DNA of 16,925 nucleotides from Porticoccus sp964608185 (GCA_964608185.1 CAZSMR010000027.1:1-16925); one strand, 5' to 3'. Numbered from the stretch's first letter, positions 1 through 8,025 are shown. Numbers and translations are program-made. The notes: generated by a model not told the origin, from the sequence alone.

Positions 1-415
1 TTGAATTTCTGGAGGTATTTCATTGATATGATGAGTAGCCAATAAAATAGTTTTTTCCATTGCAAAGTAGCTCTCGAATAATTTTGAGGTACTGATGGGT
101 AGATCTGATATCCAAACCACTAATTTCAGGCACAAATGAAATCTGAAGATCAGCAGACACTAGCCTTATTTTTTCCCTAAGCTCCCATAAGGTCGGAAGC
201 TCTTTTCCTAATATTTTTACAAAAGACCCTTGTTGCGAAACTGGATAAATCTCTCTCGATAAAAGCTTAAGAAGTGTACTTTTGCCAGCTCCATTTGGAC
301 CAATTATAGCTGAGCTCTCTCCATTTCTTATAGCAACCGAAAGTCCATCAAAAACCTTTTTTTCATCACGATAAACTGTTGCATTAGATATATCTAAGAG
401 TTTTTTGTTCAACAT
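1..415 (-). pseudogene. Decayed ABC transporter ATPase (ModF/YlmA-like), internal deletion plus frameshift, runs off window
   Basis: The N-terminal half of an ABC ATPase is clear: Walker A GPNGAGKST at residues 39-47 and a Q-loop VSADLQ ending at Q91. The reading frame then passes from FVPEISGLD straight into IRSTHQYLKIIREL, which resembles the D-loop/post-Walker B segment that normally follows DEPTxGLD. The signature motif and Walker B are therefore missing, by my estimate some 80-90 residues. A stop follows at 20-22. A second lesion lies in a six-A run (minus strand, 51-56): removing one A gives GKTILLATHH followed by INEIPPEIQ, the family's H-loop and C-terminal region, which continues past the window edge. 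The start at 413-415 has AAGG eight bases upstream. The gene sits just downstream of lipA. It cannot make a working ATPase as written. A homopolymer sequencing error could explain the frameshift but not the deletion. Confidence 0.85.
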
Positions 416-430
416 TAACTTGGCCTTTTT

Positions 431-457
431 TAGCTGTAAATTTAGACTTTACAGCTA
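431..457. other. Perfect 10-bp inverted repeat between lipA and the ABC pseudogene
   Basis: TAGCTGTAAA (431-440) and TTTACAGCTA (448-457) form a perfect 10-bp stem with a 7-base loop. On the minus strand, the direction of all genes here, the stem is followed by A residues, so it is not a usual intrinsic terminator for lipA. On the plus strand it is followed by TTTTATTATTTT, a U-rich tail, so any terminator activity would face the opposite way. It lies just upstream of the Shine-Dalgarno of the ABC pseudogene. Confidence 0.5.
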
Positions 458-462
458 TTTTA

Positions 463-1443
463 TTATTTTATTTCCTCGCCTCTTGCTTGTTTATCTGCAT
501 GATACGACGATCGAACTAACGGCCCAGAAGCCACATGATTAAATCCAAGACGATATCCATATTCTGCATACTCAGCAAACTCATCTGGATGTACAAACCG
601 TTCTACTGGAAGATGACTCTTTGATGGTTGAAGATATTGGCCAATTGTAATCATTTCGACTTCGTGATCTCTGAGATCGTCAAGCGTCCGCATTAACTCG
701 TCTTTAGTTTCACCAAGCCCTACCATTAAGCCAGATTTCGTCGGTACCCTAGGATTAGAAAGTTTGTATTCATGCAGTAACTTGAGTGACCATTCATAGT
801 TAGCACCTGGTCTTGCCTCGCGATACAGTCGAGAAACAGTCTCCATATTATGATTAAAAATATCTGGTGGTGTTGAGGAAAGAATATCTAACGCTACTTG
901 CATTCTTCCACGAAAGTCAGGAACTAAAACTTCTACTTTCAGATCGGGACTTAAGATCTTTGCTTCGCGGATACAGTCTGCAAAATGCTGTGCTCCTCCA
1001 TCCCTTAAATCATCTCGATCTACGGAAGTAACAACGACATATCGTAGTTTCATTTCATGAATAGCTTCAGCTAAGCTTTTAGGTTCATCCAAATCAAGTT
1101 TGTTCGGCTTTCCATGACCAACGTCACAAAACGGGCAGCGGCGTGTACAGATCTCACCCATAATCATAAAAGTAGCAGTACCGTTACCGAAGCATTCGCT
1201 AAGGTTTGGGCAGGCAGCTTCTTCGCAGACAGTTGAGAGCTTATTTTTACGGAGAATACTTTTAATTTCTTGCACTTTCGGTGAGGAGGATACACGAATT
1301 CTCATCCACTCCGGCTTACGAAGAAAATTTTCAGTAGGTATAACTTTCACAGGAATACGCTCAACCTTTTCTGCACTTCGTAATTTTTCACCCTGTTTTA
1401 TTCGTCTTGTTCGCTGAGGAGGAGCTACATTAAGATCTGTCAT
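463..1443 (-). CDS. lipA: Lipoyl synthase LipA
   Basis: LipA is a radical-SAM enzyme that inserts two sulfurs into protein-bound octanoyl groups, producing the lipoyl cofactor of the pyruvate and 2-oxoglutarate dehydrogenase complexes and the glycine cleavage system. Both iron-sulfur clusters can be seen. The auxiliary cluster cysteines are C73, C78 and C84 in CEEAACPNLSEC. The radical-SAM cysteines are C99, C103 and C106 in CTRRCPFC. The C-terminal RSSY at 311-314 carries the conserved serine that ligates the auxiliary cluster. At 326 residues it is of normal length and complete. It follows lipB, which supplies its octanoylated substrate, after a 79-base gap holding a TATAAT box, so it may have its own promoter as well as lipB read-through. 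The ATG start has only a weak GAG-type ribosome site. Confidence 0.98.
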   Translation of the reverse strand: MTDLNVAPPQRTRRIKQGEKLRSAEKVERIPVKVIPTENFLRKPEWMRIRVSSSPKVQEIKSILRKNKLSTVCEEAACPNLSECFGNGTATFMIMGEICTRRCPFCDVGHGKPNKLDLDEPKSLAEAIHEMKLRYVVVTSVDRDDLRDGGAQHFADCIREAKILSPDLKVEVLVPDFRGRMQVALDILSSTPPDIFNHNMETVSRLYREARPGANYEWSLKLLHEYKLSNPRVPTKSGLMVGLGETKDELMRTLDDLRDHEVEMITIGQYLQPSKSHLPVERFVHPDEFAEYAEYGYRLGFNHVASGPLVRSSYHADKQARGEEIK

Positions 1444-1465
1444 AGTTTAGTGCTCAAAGTGTACA

Positions 1466-1471
1466 ATTATA
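1466..1471 (-). promoter_or_regulatory. Candidate -10 box for lipA
   Basis: A perfect TATAAT on the minus strand lies 22 bases upstream of the lipA ATG, in the lipB-lipA gap. The hexamer 17 bases further upstream, TTAGTC, matches the -35 consensus poorly. Support rests on the -10 box and its intergenic position only. Confidence 0.4.
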
Positions 1472-1522
1472 GTCGACCTTATAAAGCAGACTAAATGTTG
1501 TCGTAACATTATTACTAACAAT

Positions 1523-2203
1523 TTAATCGAATTTAAATTTAACCTGATAATCATTATACCCCAATTTTTTTGCCAAAATATTGGCCATATGTGAAGAAAT
1601 ATCTGCTAAAGCAACATTTTTTTTCAAAACATCAACTACCTGTGTCATCTCTACATCCAAACCACAAGGATTTATTCTTGACCAGGGCTCTAGATCCATA
1701 TCGACGTTCAAATTAAACCCATGGTAACTGCAACCACGACGAATTCTTAACCCTAGAGAAGAAATTTTTTTAATACCAACCAAACTTGTCGTTGCATCAC
1801 CTACAAAAACTCCTGGTGCTTTAGCATTTGTCGTAGCACTTATACCCCAATGTGATAAAGTTTCTATAACGGATTTTTCAATCATACTTACAATATCTCT
1901 GATACCAATACCGAGACGCTCTAGATCTATAAGTACGTAGCCAGTAATTTGACCTGGACCATGATAGGTCACATGTCCACCTCGATCACACTGAATAACT
2001 GGTATATTTCCTGGCCGGACAATATGGTCTTCATTTCCCGCTTGTCCTTGTGTAAACACAGGAAAATGCTCTAAAAGCCAAATTTCATCTGGAGTAATTT
2101 CTTGACGCTGAGACGTAAATAGTTTCATAGACTCAAAAGTATCTAGGTATTGCAAGCAACCTAAATTTCGAACAATTAAGCTAGGGGAAAAGATTTGGCG
2201 CAT
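1523..2203 (-). CDS. lipB: Octanoyl-[ACP]:protein N-octanoyltransferase LipB
   Basis: LipB moves the octanoyl group from acyl carrier protein onto the lipoyl-domain lysine of target enzymes, making the substrate for LipA. Family motifs are intact: RGGHVTYHGPGQ at 74-85, KKISSLGLRIRRG at 145-157 with the likely catalytic K146, and RINPCG at 176-181 with the likely acyl-enzyme C180. The 226 residues are slightly more than in E. coli (213). The ATG at 2201-2203 lies nine bases after the ybeD stop. No strong Shine-Dalgarno is visible, so translation may depend on coupling to ybeD. It sits directly upstream of lipA, unlike in E. coli, where other genes intervene. Confidence 0.98.
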   Translation of the reverse strand: MRQIFSPSLIVRNLGCLQYLDTFESMKLFTSQRQEITPDEIWLLEHFPVFTQGQAGNEDHIVRPGNIPVIQCDRGGHVTYHGPGQITGYVLIDLERLGIGIRDIVSMIEKSVIETLSHWGISATTNAKAPGVFVGDATTSLVGIKKISSLGLRIRRGCSYHGFNLNVDMDLEPWSRINPCGLDVEMTQVVDVLKKNVALADISSHMANILAKKLGYNDYQVKFKFD

Positions 2204-2212
2204 AAAAATAAC

Positions 2213-2533
2213 TTACAAGACTATCTTCACTAAGGGGTTAATTTTTAAATTATCAAACAAATTCTGCAGTTGATCTACACCTGTAGCTGTTATGACTACA
2301 GTGATAGCTTGAAAGTTGCCGTTTTTACTATCTCTGACTTTTATTTTTGATCGATCAAAACCTGGTGAGTGTTTTTCCACTACAGCCATTACCAATGCTT
2401 GCAGCTCATCCCCAAAATCACCTAGAATTTTAATAGGATACTCACAAGGATACTCGATTTTAGGTGCCTTTTGAGATTTATCTATTTTTAGATCCTCTAT
2501 GAAGGAATATTTAGAGCTACCTTGATTTTTCAT
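2213..2533 (-). CDS. ybeD: YbeD/DUF493 family protein
   Basis: This small cytoplasmic protein of the DUF493 (YbeD) family has an ACT-like alpha/beta fold and no established biochemical function. The core is recognisable: YPCEYPIKILGD, then EKHSPGFDRSKIKVRDSKNGNFQAI and a C-terminal VVITATGVDQLQNLFDNLK ending in VKIVL. At 106 residues it is longer than E. coli YbeD (87). The surplus is mainly an N-terminal polar stretch of about 25 residues before the core. Its ATG overlaps the dacA stop as ATGA (2530-2533), so translation is probably coupled to dacA. The dacA-ybeD-lipB order is widely conserved in gammaproteobacteria, but the reason is not known. Confidence 0.93.
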   Translation of the reverse strand: MKNQGSSKYSFIEDLKIDKSQKAPKIEYPCEYPIKILGDFGDELQALVMAVVEKHSPGFDRSKIKVRDSKNGNFQAITVVITATGVDQLQNLFDNLKINPLVKIVL

Positions 2534-3708
2534 TTCTCTGTAAAGCTCATAAACAACATTTCAAGTGAATCTAATAGTCTCGAAAGGAAACTTGCCTCAT
2601 CTACGGAATGCTGAGCAATAATTGGGAAATCAGCAAGTATATCTCCTTCGTAGGATACAGACATTCTACCAAGCTCTTGTGATATGTTAATAGGAGCTTC
2701 AATCATTCCATCAAGCAATATTTGTGAATCAAGATCTTTTTTGGATCCTTGCGGTATTGTGAGAAAAACATCTTCTGGAACAATTAGGTTTACTTGATCT
2801 TCAGTTCCAAACCATACCGGTGCATTCTTCTCTACCACATCACCTGCAGTATAAATCTTATTAGTTTCATAATAACGGAATCCATATGCTAGGAGTTTTT
2901 GGGATTCTTGCGCTCTTGCTTTCTCGGTTTTTGCTCCCATGACTACAGAGATTAGTCTCATACCCTTGCGAGAGGCTGAAGCCACTAAACAGTATCCAGC
3001 TTCTTCTGTATGTCCAGTTTTTAGACCGTCCACTGTACTATCTCTCCAGAGTAATCGATTCCGATTTGGCTGATTTATATCGTTATATTTGAAGTATTTT
3101 TCTGCATAAATATTATATTGATCAGGGTGATCGTTTATAAGTGCGCGAGACAATAAAGCTAAATCTCTTGCGGTGGTTAAGTGGCCCTCATCAGGCCAAC
3201 CTGTGGCATTATTATAATGCGTTCCTGACATACCAAGGAGTGCCGCTTGCTGATTCATAATATCTGCAAAAGCACTCTCACTACCGGCAATATACTCAGC
3301 TAGAGCCACAGAAGCGTCGTTTCCTGATTGAATAATTACCCCACGCAGTAAATCAGATAAAGCTACCTGTGTACCCTCACGTACAAACATTTTAGATCCA
3401 CCCATTTTCCATGCTGTCACGCTGATAGGCACTTGATCATCTTGATTTACCTTACCACTACTGATGTCAGAAGCGACTATATAACTTGTCATAATCTTTG
3501 TAAGGCTAGCGGGTGGAAGCTGTTGATCTGCACTATGTTCAATTAAAACTTTGCCTGTATTAGCATCCATTAAAATCCATGCGCTAGCTGCAAGTGCTGG
3601 TGGTGCAGGAATCAATATTTTTGCTTGAGCAGGAGCTATGCAGCTGATCAAGAGGACTATTGACCAAACAATGAACATTTTTTTTTGCATAATATTAAAC
3701 CACTTCAT
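2530..3708 (-). CDS. dacA: D-alanyl-D-alanine carboxypeptidase, PBP5/6 type (DacA)
   Basis: This periplasmic, inner-membrane-anchored penicillin-binding protein trims the terminal D-Ala from peptidoglycan pentapeptides. An N-terminal signal peptide has hydrophobic core residues 12-25 and probable cleavage after AQA at 27-29. The serine-peptidase triad of motifs is complete: SLTK at 68-71 (nucleophile S68, general base K71), SGN at 128-130 and KTG at 230-232. The beta-rich PBP5 C-terminal domain follows, with a final amphipathic segment (SRLLDSLEMLFMSF) that should anchor it to the membrane. 392 residues is normal. The ATG at 3706-3708 has GGTGA nine bases upstream; an inner start at M7 would also keep the signal peptide. 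It ends in an ATGA overlap with ybeD. In the Pseudomonas-type cluster rlpA lies between mltB and this gene; here there is only a 175-base gap. Confidence 0.97.
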   Translation of the reverse strand: MKWFNIMQKKMFIVWSIVLLISCIAPAQAKILIPAPPALAASAWILMDANTGKVLIEHSADQQLPPASLTKIMTSYIVASDISSGKVNQDDQVPISVTAWKMGGSKMFVREGTQVALSDLLRGVIIQSGNDASVALAEYIAGSESAFADIMNQQAALLGMSGTHYNNATGWPDEGHLTTARDLALLSRALINDHPDQYNIYAEKYFKYNDINQPNRNRLLWRDSTVDGLKTGHTEEAGYCLVASASRKGMRLISVVMGAKTEKARAQESQKLLAYGFRYYETNKIYTAGDVVEKNAPVWFGTEDQVNLIVPEDVFLTIPQGSKKDLDSQILLDGMIEAPINISQELGRMSVSYEGDILADFPIIAQHSVDEASFLSRLLDSLEMLFMSFTEK

Positions 3709-3877
3709 AAATTAGTTTCACCAAATCACTCTTAAAACTCTTCGAAATCAATAGCACTGTTCCGTAATCCAAATTATTCTAACATGGGCTTAAGTTCATA
3801 ACAGAAAAATTAGTTTCCCGCTAAAAACTCCAGTTACCTACTGTGCCTGATAAAAGTGCTTATTTTTAGTTAGCTAA

Positions 3878-3904
3878 ATTATACTACTGACTAGCCCTGC
3901 TCAA
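3878..3904 (-). promoter_or_regulatory. Candidate promoter for dacA-ybeD-lipB
   Basis: A perfect TATAAT lies at 3878-3883 on the minus strand, abutting the mltB stop codon. Upstream, inside the mltB 3' end, TTGAGC (3899-3904) gives a 15-base spacer; the alternative TTTTGA (3901-3906) gives a 17-base spacer but a poorer match. Transcription would begin near 3871, leaving a leader of about 160 bases before dacA. I saw no gene or rlpA remnant in that leader. Confidence 0.45.
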
Positions 3905-4870
3905 AATCAGCTGACTTAATTCATGTACTGCCATTGCATAAAGATGACTATGATTATATCTAGTTATAACGTAAAAATTATGCAGCCCAAGAAAAAAATC
4001 TTTGCCTTTAGCTGCTTCGAGAAGTAAAGGTAACGCCTTATCATCGTCCGGAAGAGGCTGCAAAGAAAAGAAGCCTAGTTTTTTTAAATCTCCAACATTT
4101 TTCTTGAGTGAAAGCTTATTTACTATAGATTGATCATAATCCATTGCAAATTTAGCAGGAACAATAACTTTTTCTGCTACTTTCCATCCATGCTGAAAAA
4201 AATAATTAGCAACACTACCTATAGCATCAGCTGTATTATTCCATATATCTGAATACCCATCTCCGTCGAAATCAACAGCGTAACTACGATAACTACTAGG
4301 TATAAATTGTCCGTAGCCCATTGCTCCTGCATACGACCCTTTTAAAGATAAAGGATCTTGATTTTGCTCCTTGCATAACAAAAGAAAACTCTTTAACTGC
4401 TTCGTAAAAAATGCGCTACGTTTTGGGTAATCAAACGCTAGGGTTGTTAGCGCATCAATAACACGGTAATTTCCTTTATTTCTTCCGTAAGACGTCTCCA
4501 CACCAATAATCGCAACAATAACTTCTGGGGGAACATTATATTTTTTTGACGCTCTGGTTAAATTTTCATGATTTTTAAGCCAGAATTTTATCCCTTGATC
4601 AATTCTTCTCTCTTGAATAAAAATTTTCCGATATTCTGCCCAGGTCTTTACTTTTTCAGCCGGCCGATTCATTGCATCGATAATCGATTGCTGTTTGTTT
4701 GCACTTTGAAGAATAAGCAACACATCTGAGCGGTCTAGTTTATGTTCACTTACTACCTGATCAATAAATTTTTGAGCATCTGGATGCGCTGTATAATCAG
4801 CTGAAACTGACGACGAGACTAATGTTGAGATAAAAATTAAAATTAAAGAGGATCTTATATATATATTCAT
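3884..4870 (-). CDS. mltB: Lytic murein transglycosylase, MltB/SltB1 family
   Basis: This enzyme cleaves the MurNAc-GlcNAc bond of peptidoglycan to give 1,6-anhydromuropeptides. Numbered from the chosen ATG, a signal peptide covers about residues 1-24, ending VSA before DYT. The catalytic glutamate is E125 in GVETSYG. AGAMGYGQFIPSSY at 181-194 is the family's substrate-binding motif. DFDGDGYSDIW at 200-210 is an EF-hand-like calcium loop, as in E. coli Slt35. No lipobox cysteine follows the signal peptide, so the product is probably soluble and periplasmic (SltB1-like) rather than a lipoprotein. The 328-residue length is normal. The ATG at 4868-4870 was chosen because AGGA lies seven bases upstream; an in-frame TTG 15 bases earlier lacks a site. 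It lies 41 bases after rodA in the elongation cluster. Confidence 0.95.
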   Translation of the reverse strand: MNIYIRSSLILIFISTLVSSSVSADYTAHPDAQKFIDQVVSEHKLDRSDVLLILQSANKQQSIIDAMNRPAEKVKTWAEYRKIFIQERRIDQGIKFWLKNHENLTRASKKYNVPPEVIVAIIGVETSYGRNKGNYRVIDALTTLAFDYPKRSAFFTKQLKSFLLLCKEQNQDPLSLKGSYAGAMGYGQFIPSSYRSYAVDFDGDGYSDIWNNTADAIGSVANYFFQHGWKVAEKVIVPAKFAMDYDQSIVNKLSLKKNVGDLKKLGFFSLQPLPDDDKALPLLLEAAKGKDFFLGLHNFYVITRYNHSHLYAMAVHELSQLILSRASQ

Positions 4871-4911
4871 ACTTATTTCCTGCAAATTTATTAAAAGAAT
4901 ATTTTTTTAAC

Positions 4912-6066
4912 TTAGCCATCACGTCTTTTTTCTATCAGGTTTCTTTCTGTACTAATAGCCATCAGGACGCCAAATCCACACATCAGTGTAACAACAGATG
5001 TCCCGCCAAAACTCATAAAAGGTAGAGGTACACCAACAACAGGTAAAATACCTGAAACCATCCCTAGATTAACAAAAATATATACAAAGAATAAAAAAGT
5101 GTAACTACCAGCAAATAATTTACCAAACATACTCTGTGCGCGCATGCTTATTATTAGACACCTTATTATAAGGGCTGCATATAAAGCTATAAGTACCAAA
5201 ATACCGAATAAACCAAATTCTTCGGCAAATACAGCAATTATAAAATCTGTATGGCTTTCTGGAAGGAAATCAAGCTGAGATTGCGTACCATACCCCCAAC
5301 CTTTACCGCTAAATCCACCAGAACCAATAGCAATAGTAGATTGAATAATATTCCAACCTGCACCATATTTATCAGATTCTGGATCAAATAAGGTAACAAT
5401 TCTCTGCCTCTGATACCCGTGCAGCCCATAAAACCACATCAAAGGCATTGCAACTGCTAGAGAACAAGAAGATGTAATTAAATAAACTCTTGGTAGCCCC
5501 CCAAGAAATAATACTGAAAATCCGGCTACTGCAACCAAAATTGATGTTCCTAGGTCGGGTTGTATTGCAATTAATGTCACAGGAGCGGCAATTAATAATA
5601 ATGAAAAAAAGATGTGCTTAAAACTTGGAGGAAAACTTCTTTTAGCTATGTAACTAGCTAATAATAAAGGTATCGCAACCTTTAGAATTTCTGAAGGCTG
5701 AAATTGAATCCCTACGTCCAACCATCGTTGTGCTCCATTTTTTTCGATACCTAAGAATGGTATCGCTAGCAATAAAATAACGCCGCCAATATAGGGAATA
5801 AAAGCCCAACGCTCAAAAAATCTAGGTTGAACTTGCGCTATTACTAACATCAATATAAAGCCAATACCAAAACGAAGCAGTTGAGATTTAATCAGAGCGG
5901 TGCTTTGGCCGCTGGCACTAAAGAGTACAGATATTCCTATACCAGCCAAAGCCACAAGTAATATCAACATAGGCAAGTCGACATGAAATCTATCCCACTG
6001 ACTACGAGTATCATAGAAAGCAGAGTTTCCTTGGTTCATGCGTCTGACAAAATCACCTTGGCCCAT
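4912..6066 (-). CDS. rodA: Peptidoglycan glycosyltransferase RodA (SEDS family)
   Basis: RodA is a polytopic inner-membrane glycan polymerase that polymerises lipid II during lateral wall growth, working with PBP2 (mrdA, immediately upstream). About ten hydrophobic segments can be seen. SEDS motifs are intact: GAQRWLD near 111-117, QPSE near 123-126, QPDLGT near 169-174, LPESHTDFI near 268-276 with the catalytic aspartate D274, AEEFG, and GVPLPFMSFGGTS near the C-terminus. An unusually long polar N-terminus of about 30 residues precedes the first membrane segment. The ATG at 6064-6066 was chosen because AAGGA lies six bases upstream; the preceding in-frame TTG has poorer spacing. 384 residues is slightly above E. 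coli (370). It starts 58 bases after mrdA with no terminator between, so the two are probably cotranscribed. Confidence 0.97.
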   Translation of the reverse strand: MGQGDFVRRMNQGNSAFYDTRSQWDRFHVDLPMLILLVALAGIGISVLFSASGQSTALIKSQLLRFGIGFILMLVIAQVQPRFFERWAFIPYIGGVILLLAIPFLGIEKNGAQRWLDVGIQFQPSEILKVAIPLLLASYIAKRSFPPSFKHIFFSLLLIAAPVTLIAIQPDLGTSILVAVAGFSVLFLGGLPRVYLITSSCSLAVAMPLMWFYGLHGYQRQRIVTLFDPESDKYGAGWNIIQSTIAIGSGGFSGKGWGYGTQSQLDFLPESHTDFIIAVFAEEFGLFGILVLIALYAALIIRCLIISMRAQSMFGKLFAGSYTFLFFVYIFVNLGMVSGILPVVGVPLPFMSFGGTSVVTLMCGFGVLMAISTERNLIEKRRDG

Positions 6067-6124
6067 CAAAAGTCCTTAAATCCTTTACTCGAAGATCAAT
6101 AAAAAAACATGCTATGGTAAATTC

Positions 6125-7957
6125 TCATAAGGCTACAGGATATAAATCCATGTAAGCCTCAATTACTTTTTTTGCAGCAGGGGCGGCGCGTGCAGAGCCA
6201 CTACCACCATTTTCTATAATGACTGCTATTGCAATTTTAGGGTTATCACTTGGGGCGAAGGCTATAAATAAAGCATGGTCACGATTCTTTTTTGCGGTAG
6301 TTGCGATATCATATTTTTCTTTTTGCTTAATGCCTATTACTTGAACAGTTCCAGTCTTTCCCGATATTTGATAATCAATTCCCTGATTGAGACGTCTTGC
6401 TGTGCCTCTTGGGCTATGTACAACATCCTTCATAGCCTTATGAATATAATTCCAGTTTGCTTTAGAAATTTCAATTTTTCTCTTCACTGAAAGAAGTTTA
6501 TTTTTACTACGCACTACTTGCGGAATCGGTATTTCTCCCTGAGTTGCCAGACCGGCAGTCATAACAGCTAGCTGGATAGGTGTTGTAAGTGTGAACCCTT
6601 GTCCTATACTAGCGTTTACCGAGTCTCCTGGATACCAGGTTAAGTTATGGGTCTTTTGCTTCCAAGTTTTCGATGGCATGATTCCATTTCGCTCAAGAGG
6701 CATGTCAACTCCAGTTTTCTGCCCAAGACCGAAGCTGGAACCATATTTATGAAAAATATCTATGGGCATCAATGTACTTAAATTGTAAAAAAAAGTATCA
6801 CAAGACTGAATTACTGCATCGTTTAAGTGAATATTATGGCCATGTCCTCCTTTCTTCCAATCACGATATTTATGATTAGAGTTAGGTAGTTGAAAATAAC
6901 CTGGATCATATATTTTATAATTTTCTTTGATTATTTGTTCATTGAGTGCGGCTAACCCATATACCGGCTTCATAGTGGATCCGGGCGGATACTGCCCGCG
7001 CAAGGCTCTATCAAATAGAGGTTTTGTAGATGAGCTTACTAGCGAATTATAATTCTTGTAACTTATACCAGTAACAAACTTATTGGGATTAAAGCTTGGG
7101 GCGCTTGCCATAGCTAAAATTCCTCCAGTTTCAATCTCTAGAACTACGACAGCTCCTTTTTCTCCCTCCAAAACCTCATAAGCTGTTTCTTGCAACCGGT
7201 AATCCAAGTATAAATGTAAGTCTTCACCATCAATAGGATCCTCCTGGTCAAGGTTGCGCATTACACGGCCTAAATTATTAACTTCTACTGTCTGATAGCC
7301 GACTCTACCTAAAAGATCATATTCATATTTTTTTTCTACTCCAGATTTACCTAAAACAGAAGTTCCCGCATAAAGAACAGGATCTAAATCATCTATCTCG
7401 TTGTCACTAATACCACCCACATAACCAACCAGATGTGCAGTATTCAGACCAAAAGGATATTCCCTCAAAAGTTTAACGGTAACCAATACCCCGCGAAGAT
7501 CGAATTGGTTAACAGCAAGTATTGCTCGCTCTTCTTCACTTAAATCTAATTTTAGTGATATAGGCTCAAACGGTCGTCGTTTTCGTTTTAATTTTTTATA
7601 GAACTGGTTTCTTTGAAAATCAGATAGAGTTATCAGTTTAGAGATTTTTGATAATAATAAATCAAGACTATCTGTACGCTCATTGACAATAGATAAATTA
7701 AAGCTGACTCTATTTTGTGCCAATACAATACCATTTCTATCATATATATCTCCTCGTATGGGGGCTATTGGCTGAACAAGCACACTATTACTTTCAGATC
7801 TTGTCATAAATTCTTCATAATTTATTATCTGTAAATAATAATAACGACCAATCAATACCGAGGTTAAAACTACCATCAACAGCGAGCCAACTAGGAGTCG
7901 CACATAGAATTGCTGGCGCTCAAACTGAGGAGATTGAAAAGGTTGATAATTATCCAT
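6125..7957 (-). CDS. mrdA: Penicillin-binding protein 2, elongasome transpeptidase (MrdA)
   Basis: PBP2 is the monofunctional class B transpeptidase that cross-links peptidoglycan made by RodA during rod elongation. It has a short cytoplasmic tail, a membrane segment near residues 21-43, and the PBP dimerisation/pedestal domain including RGDIYDRNG at 68-76. The transpeptidase domain carries S327-T-M-K330 (acyl-enzyme serine and base), S385-C-D387 as the second motif, and KTG at 534-536. The 610 residues are close to the family norm. The start at 7955-7957 fits the family N-terminus, but its ribosome site is poor (AGG abuts the ATG) and a possible -10 box lies seven bases upstream. In many gammaproteobacteria rsfS and rlmH precede mrdA; here pnp and its terminator do, so this gene probably begins a separate transcription unit. 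Confidence 0.98.
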   Translation of the reverse strand: MDNYQPFQSPQFERQQFYVRLLVGSLLMVVLTSVLIGRYYYLQIINYEEFMTRSESNSVLVQPIAPIRGDIYDRNGIVLAQNRVSFNLSIVNERTDSLDLLLSKISKLITLSDFQRNQFYKKLKRKRRPFEPISLKLDLSEEERAILAVNQFDLRGVLVTVKLLREYPFGLNTAHLVGYVGGISDNEIDDLDPVLYAGTSVLGKSGVEKKYEYDLLGRVGYQTVEVNNLGRVMRNLDQEDPIDGEDLHLYLDYRLQETAYEVLEGEKGAVVVLEIETGGILAMASAPSFNPNKFVTGISYKNYNSLVSSSTKPLFDRALRGQYPPGSTMKPVYGLAALNEQIIKENYKIYDPGYFQLPNSNHKYRDWKKGGHGHNIHLNDAVIQSCDTFFYNLSTLMPIDIFHKYGSSFGLGQKTGVDMPLERNGIMPSKTWKQKTHNLTWYPGDSVNASIGQGFTLTTPIQLAVMTAGLATQGEIPIPQVVRSKNKLLSVKRKIEISKANWNYIHKAMKDVVHSPRGTARRLNQGIDYQISGKTGTVQVIGIKQKEKYDIATTAKKNRDHALFIAFAPSDNPKIAIAVIIENGGSGSARAAPAAKKVIEAYMDLYPVAL

Positions 7958-7964
7958 ACCTGAG

Positions 7965-7992
7965 ATTGTAACGTGAAGCTATTTATTTTCAC
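7965..7992 (-). promoter_or_regulatory. Candidate promoter for mrdA
   Basis: On the minus strand GTGAAA (7987-7992) and TACAAT (7965-7970, five of six consensus bases) are separated by 16 bases. They lie between the pnp terminator and the mrdA ATG. The -10 box ends only seven bases before the ATG, so the transcript would be nearly leaderless. A different, unrecognised promoter in the same 68-base gap is possible. Confidence 0.35.
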
Positions 7993-8025
7993 TGAAAATT
8001 TACTGAAAGTAAGAAAAAAATCCAT

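Noticed and set aside
49..60. A AAA AAC slippery heptamer in the ABC gene, a possible programmed -1 frameshift
   Set aside because: The frame that restores the H-loop and C-terminus requires skipping one base (+1), not slipping back. The signature and Walker B region is missing anyway, so decay explains the data better.
1498..1521. Imperfect hairpin after lipB as a terminator
   Set aside because: Only two 4-bp A/T-rich stems interrupted by an internal loop, with no U tract in the gene direction; too weak to call.
5238..5429. Minus-strand 63-residue reading frame inside rodA
   Set aside because: It lies within the well-supported rodA gene in another frame and has no recognisable family features; it is a shadow of the real gene.
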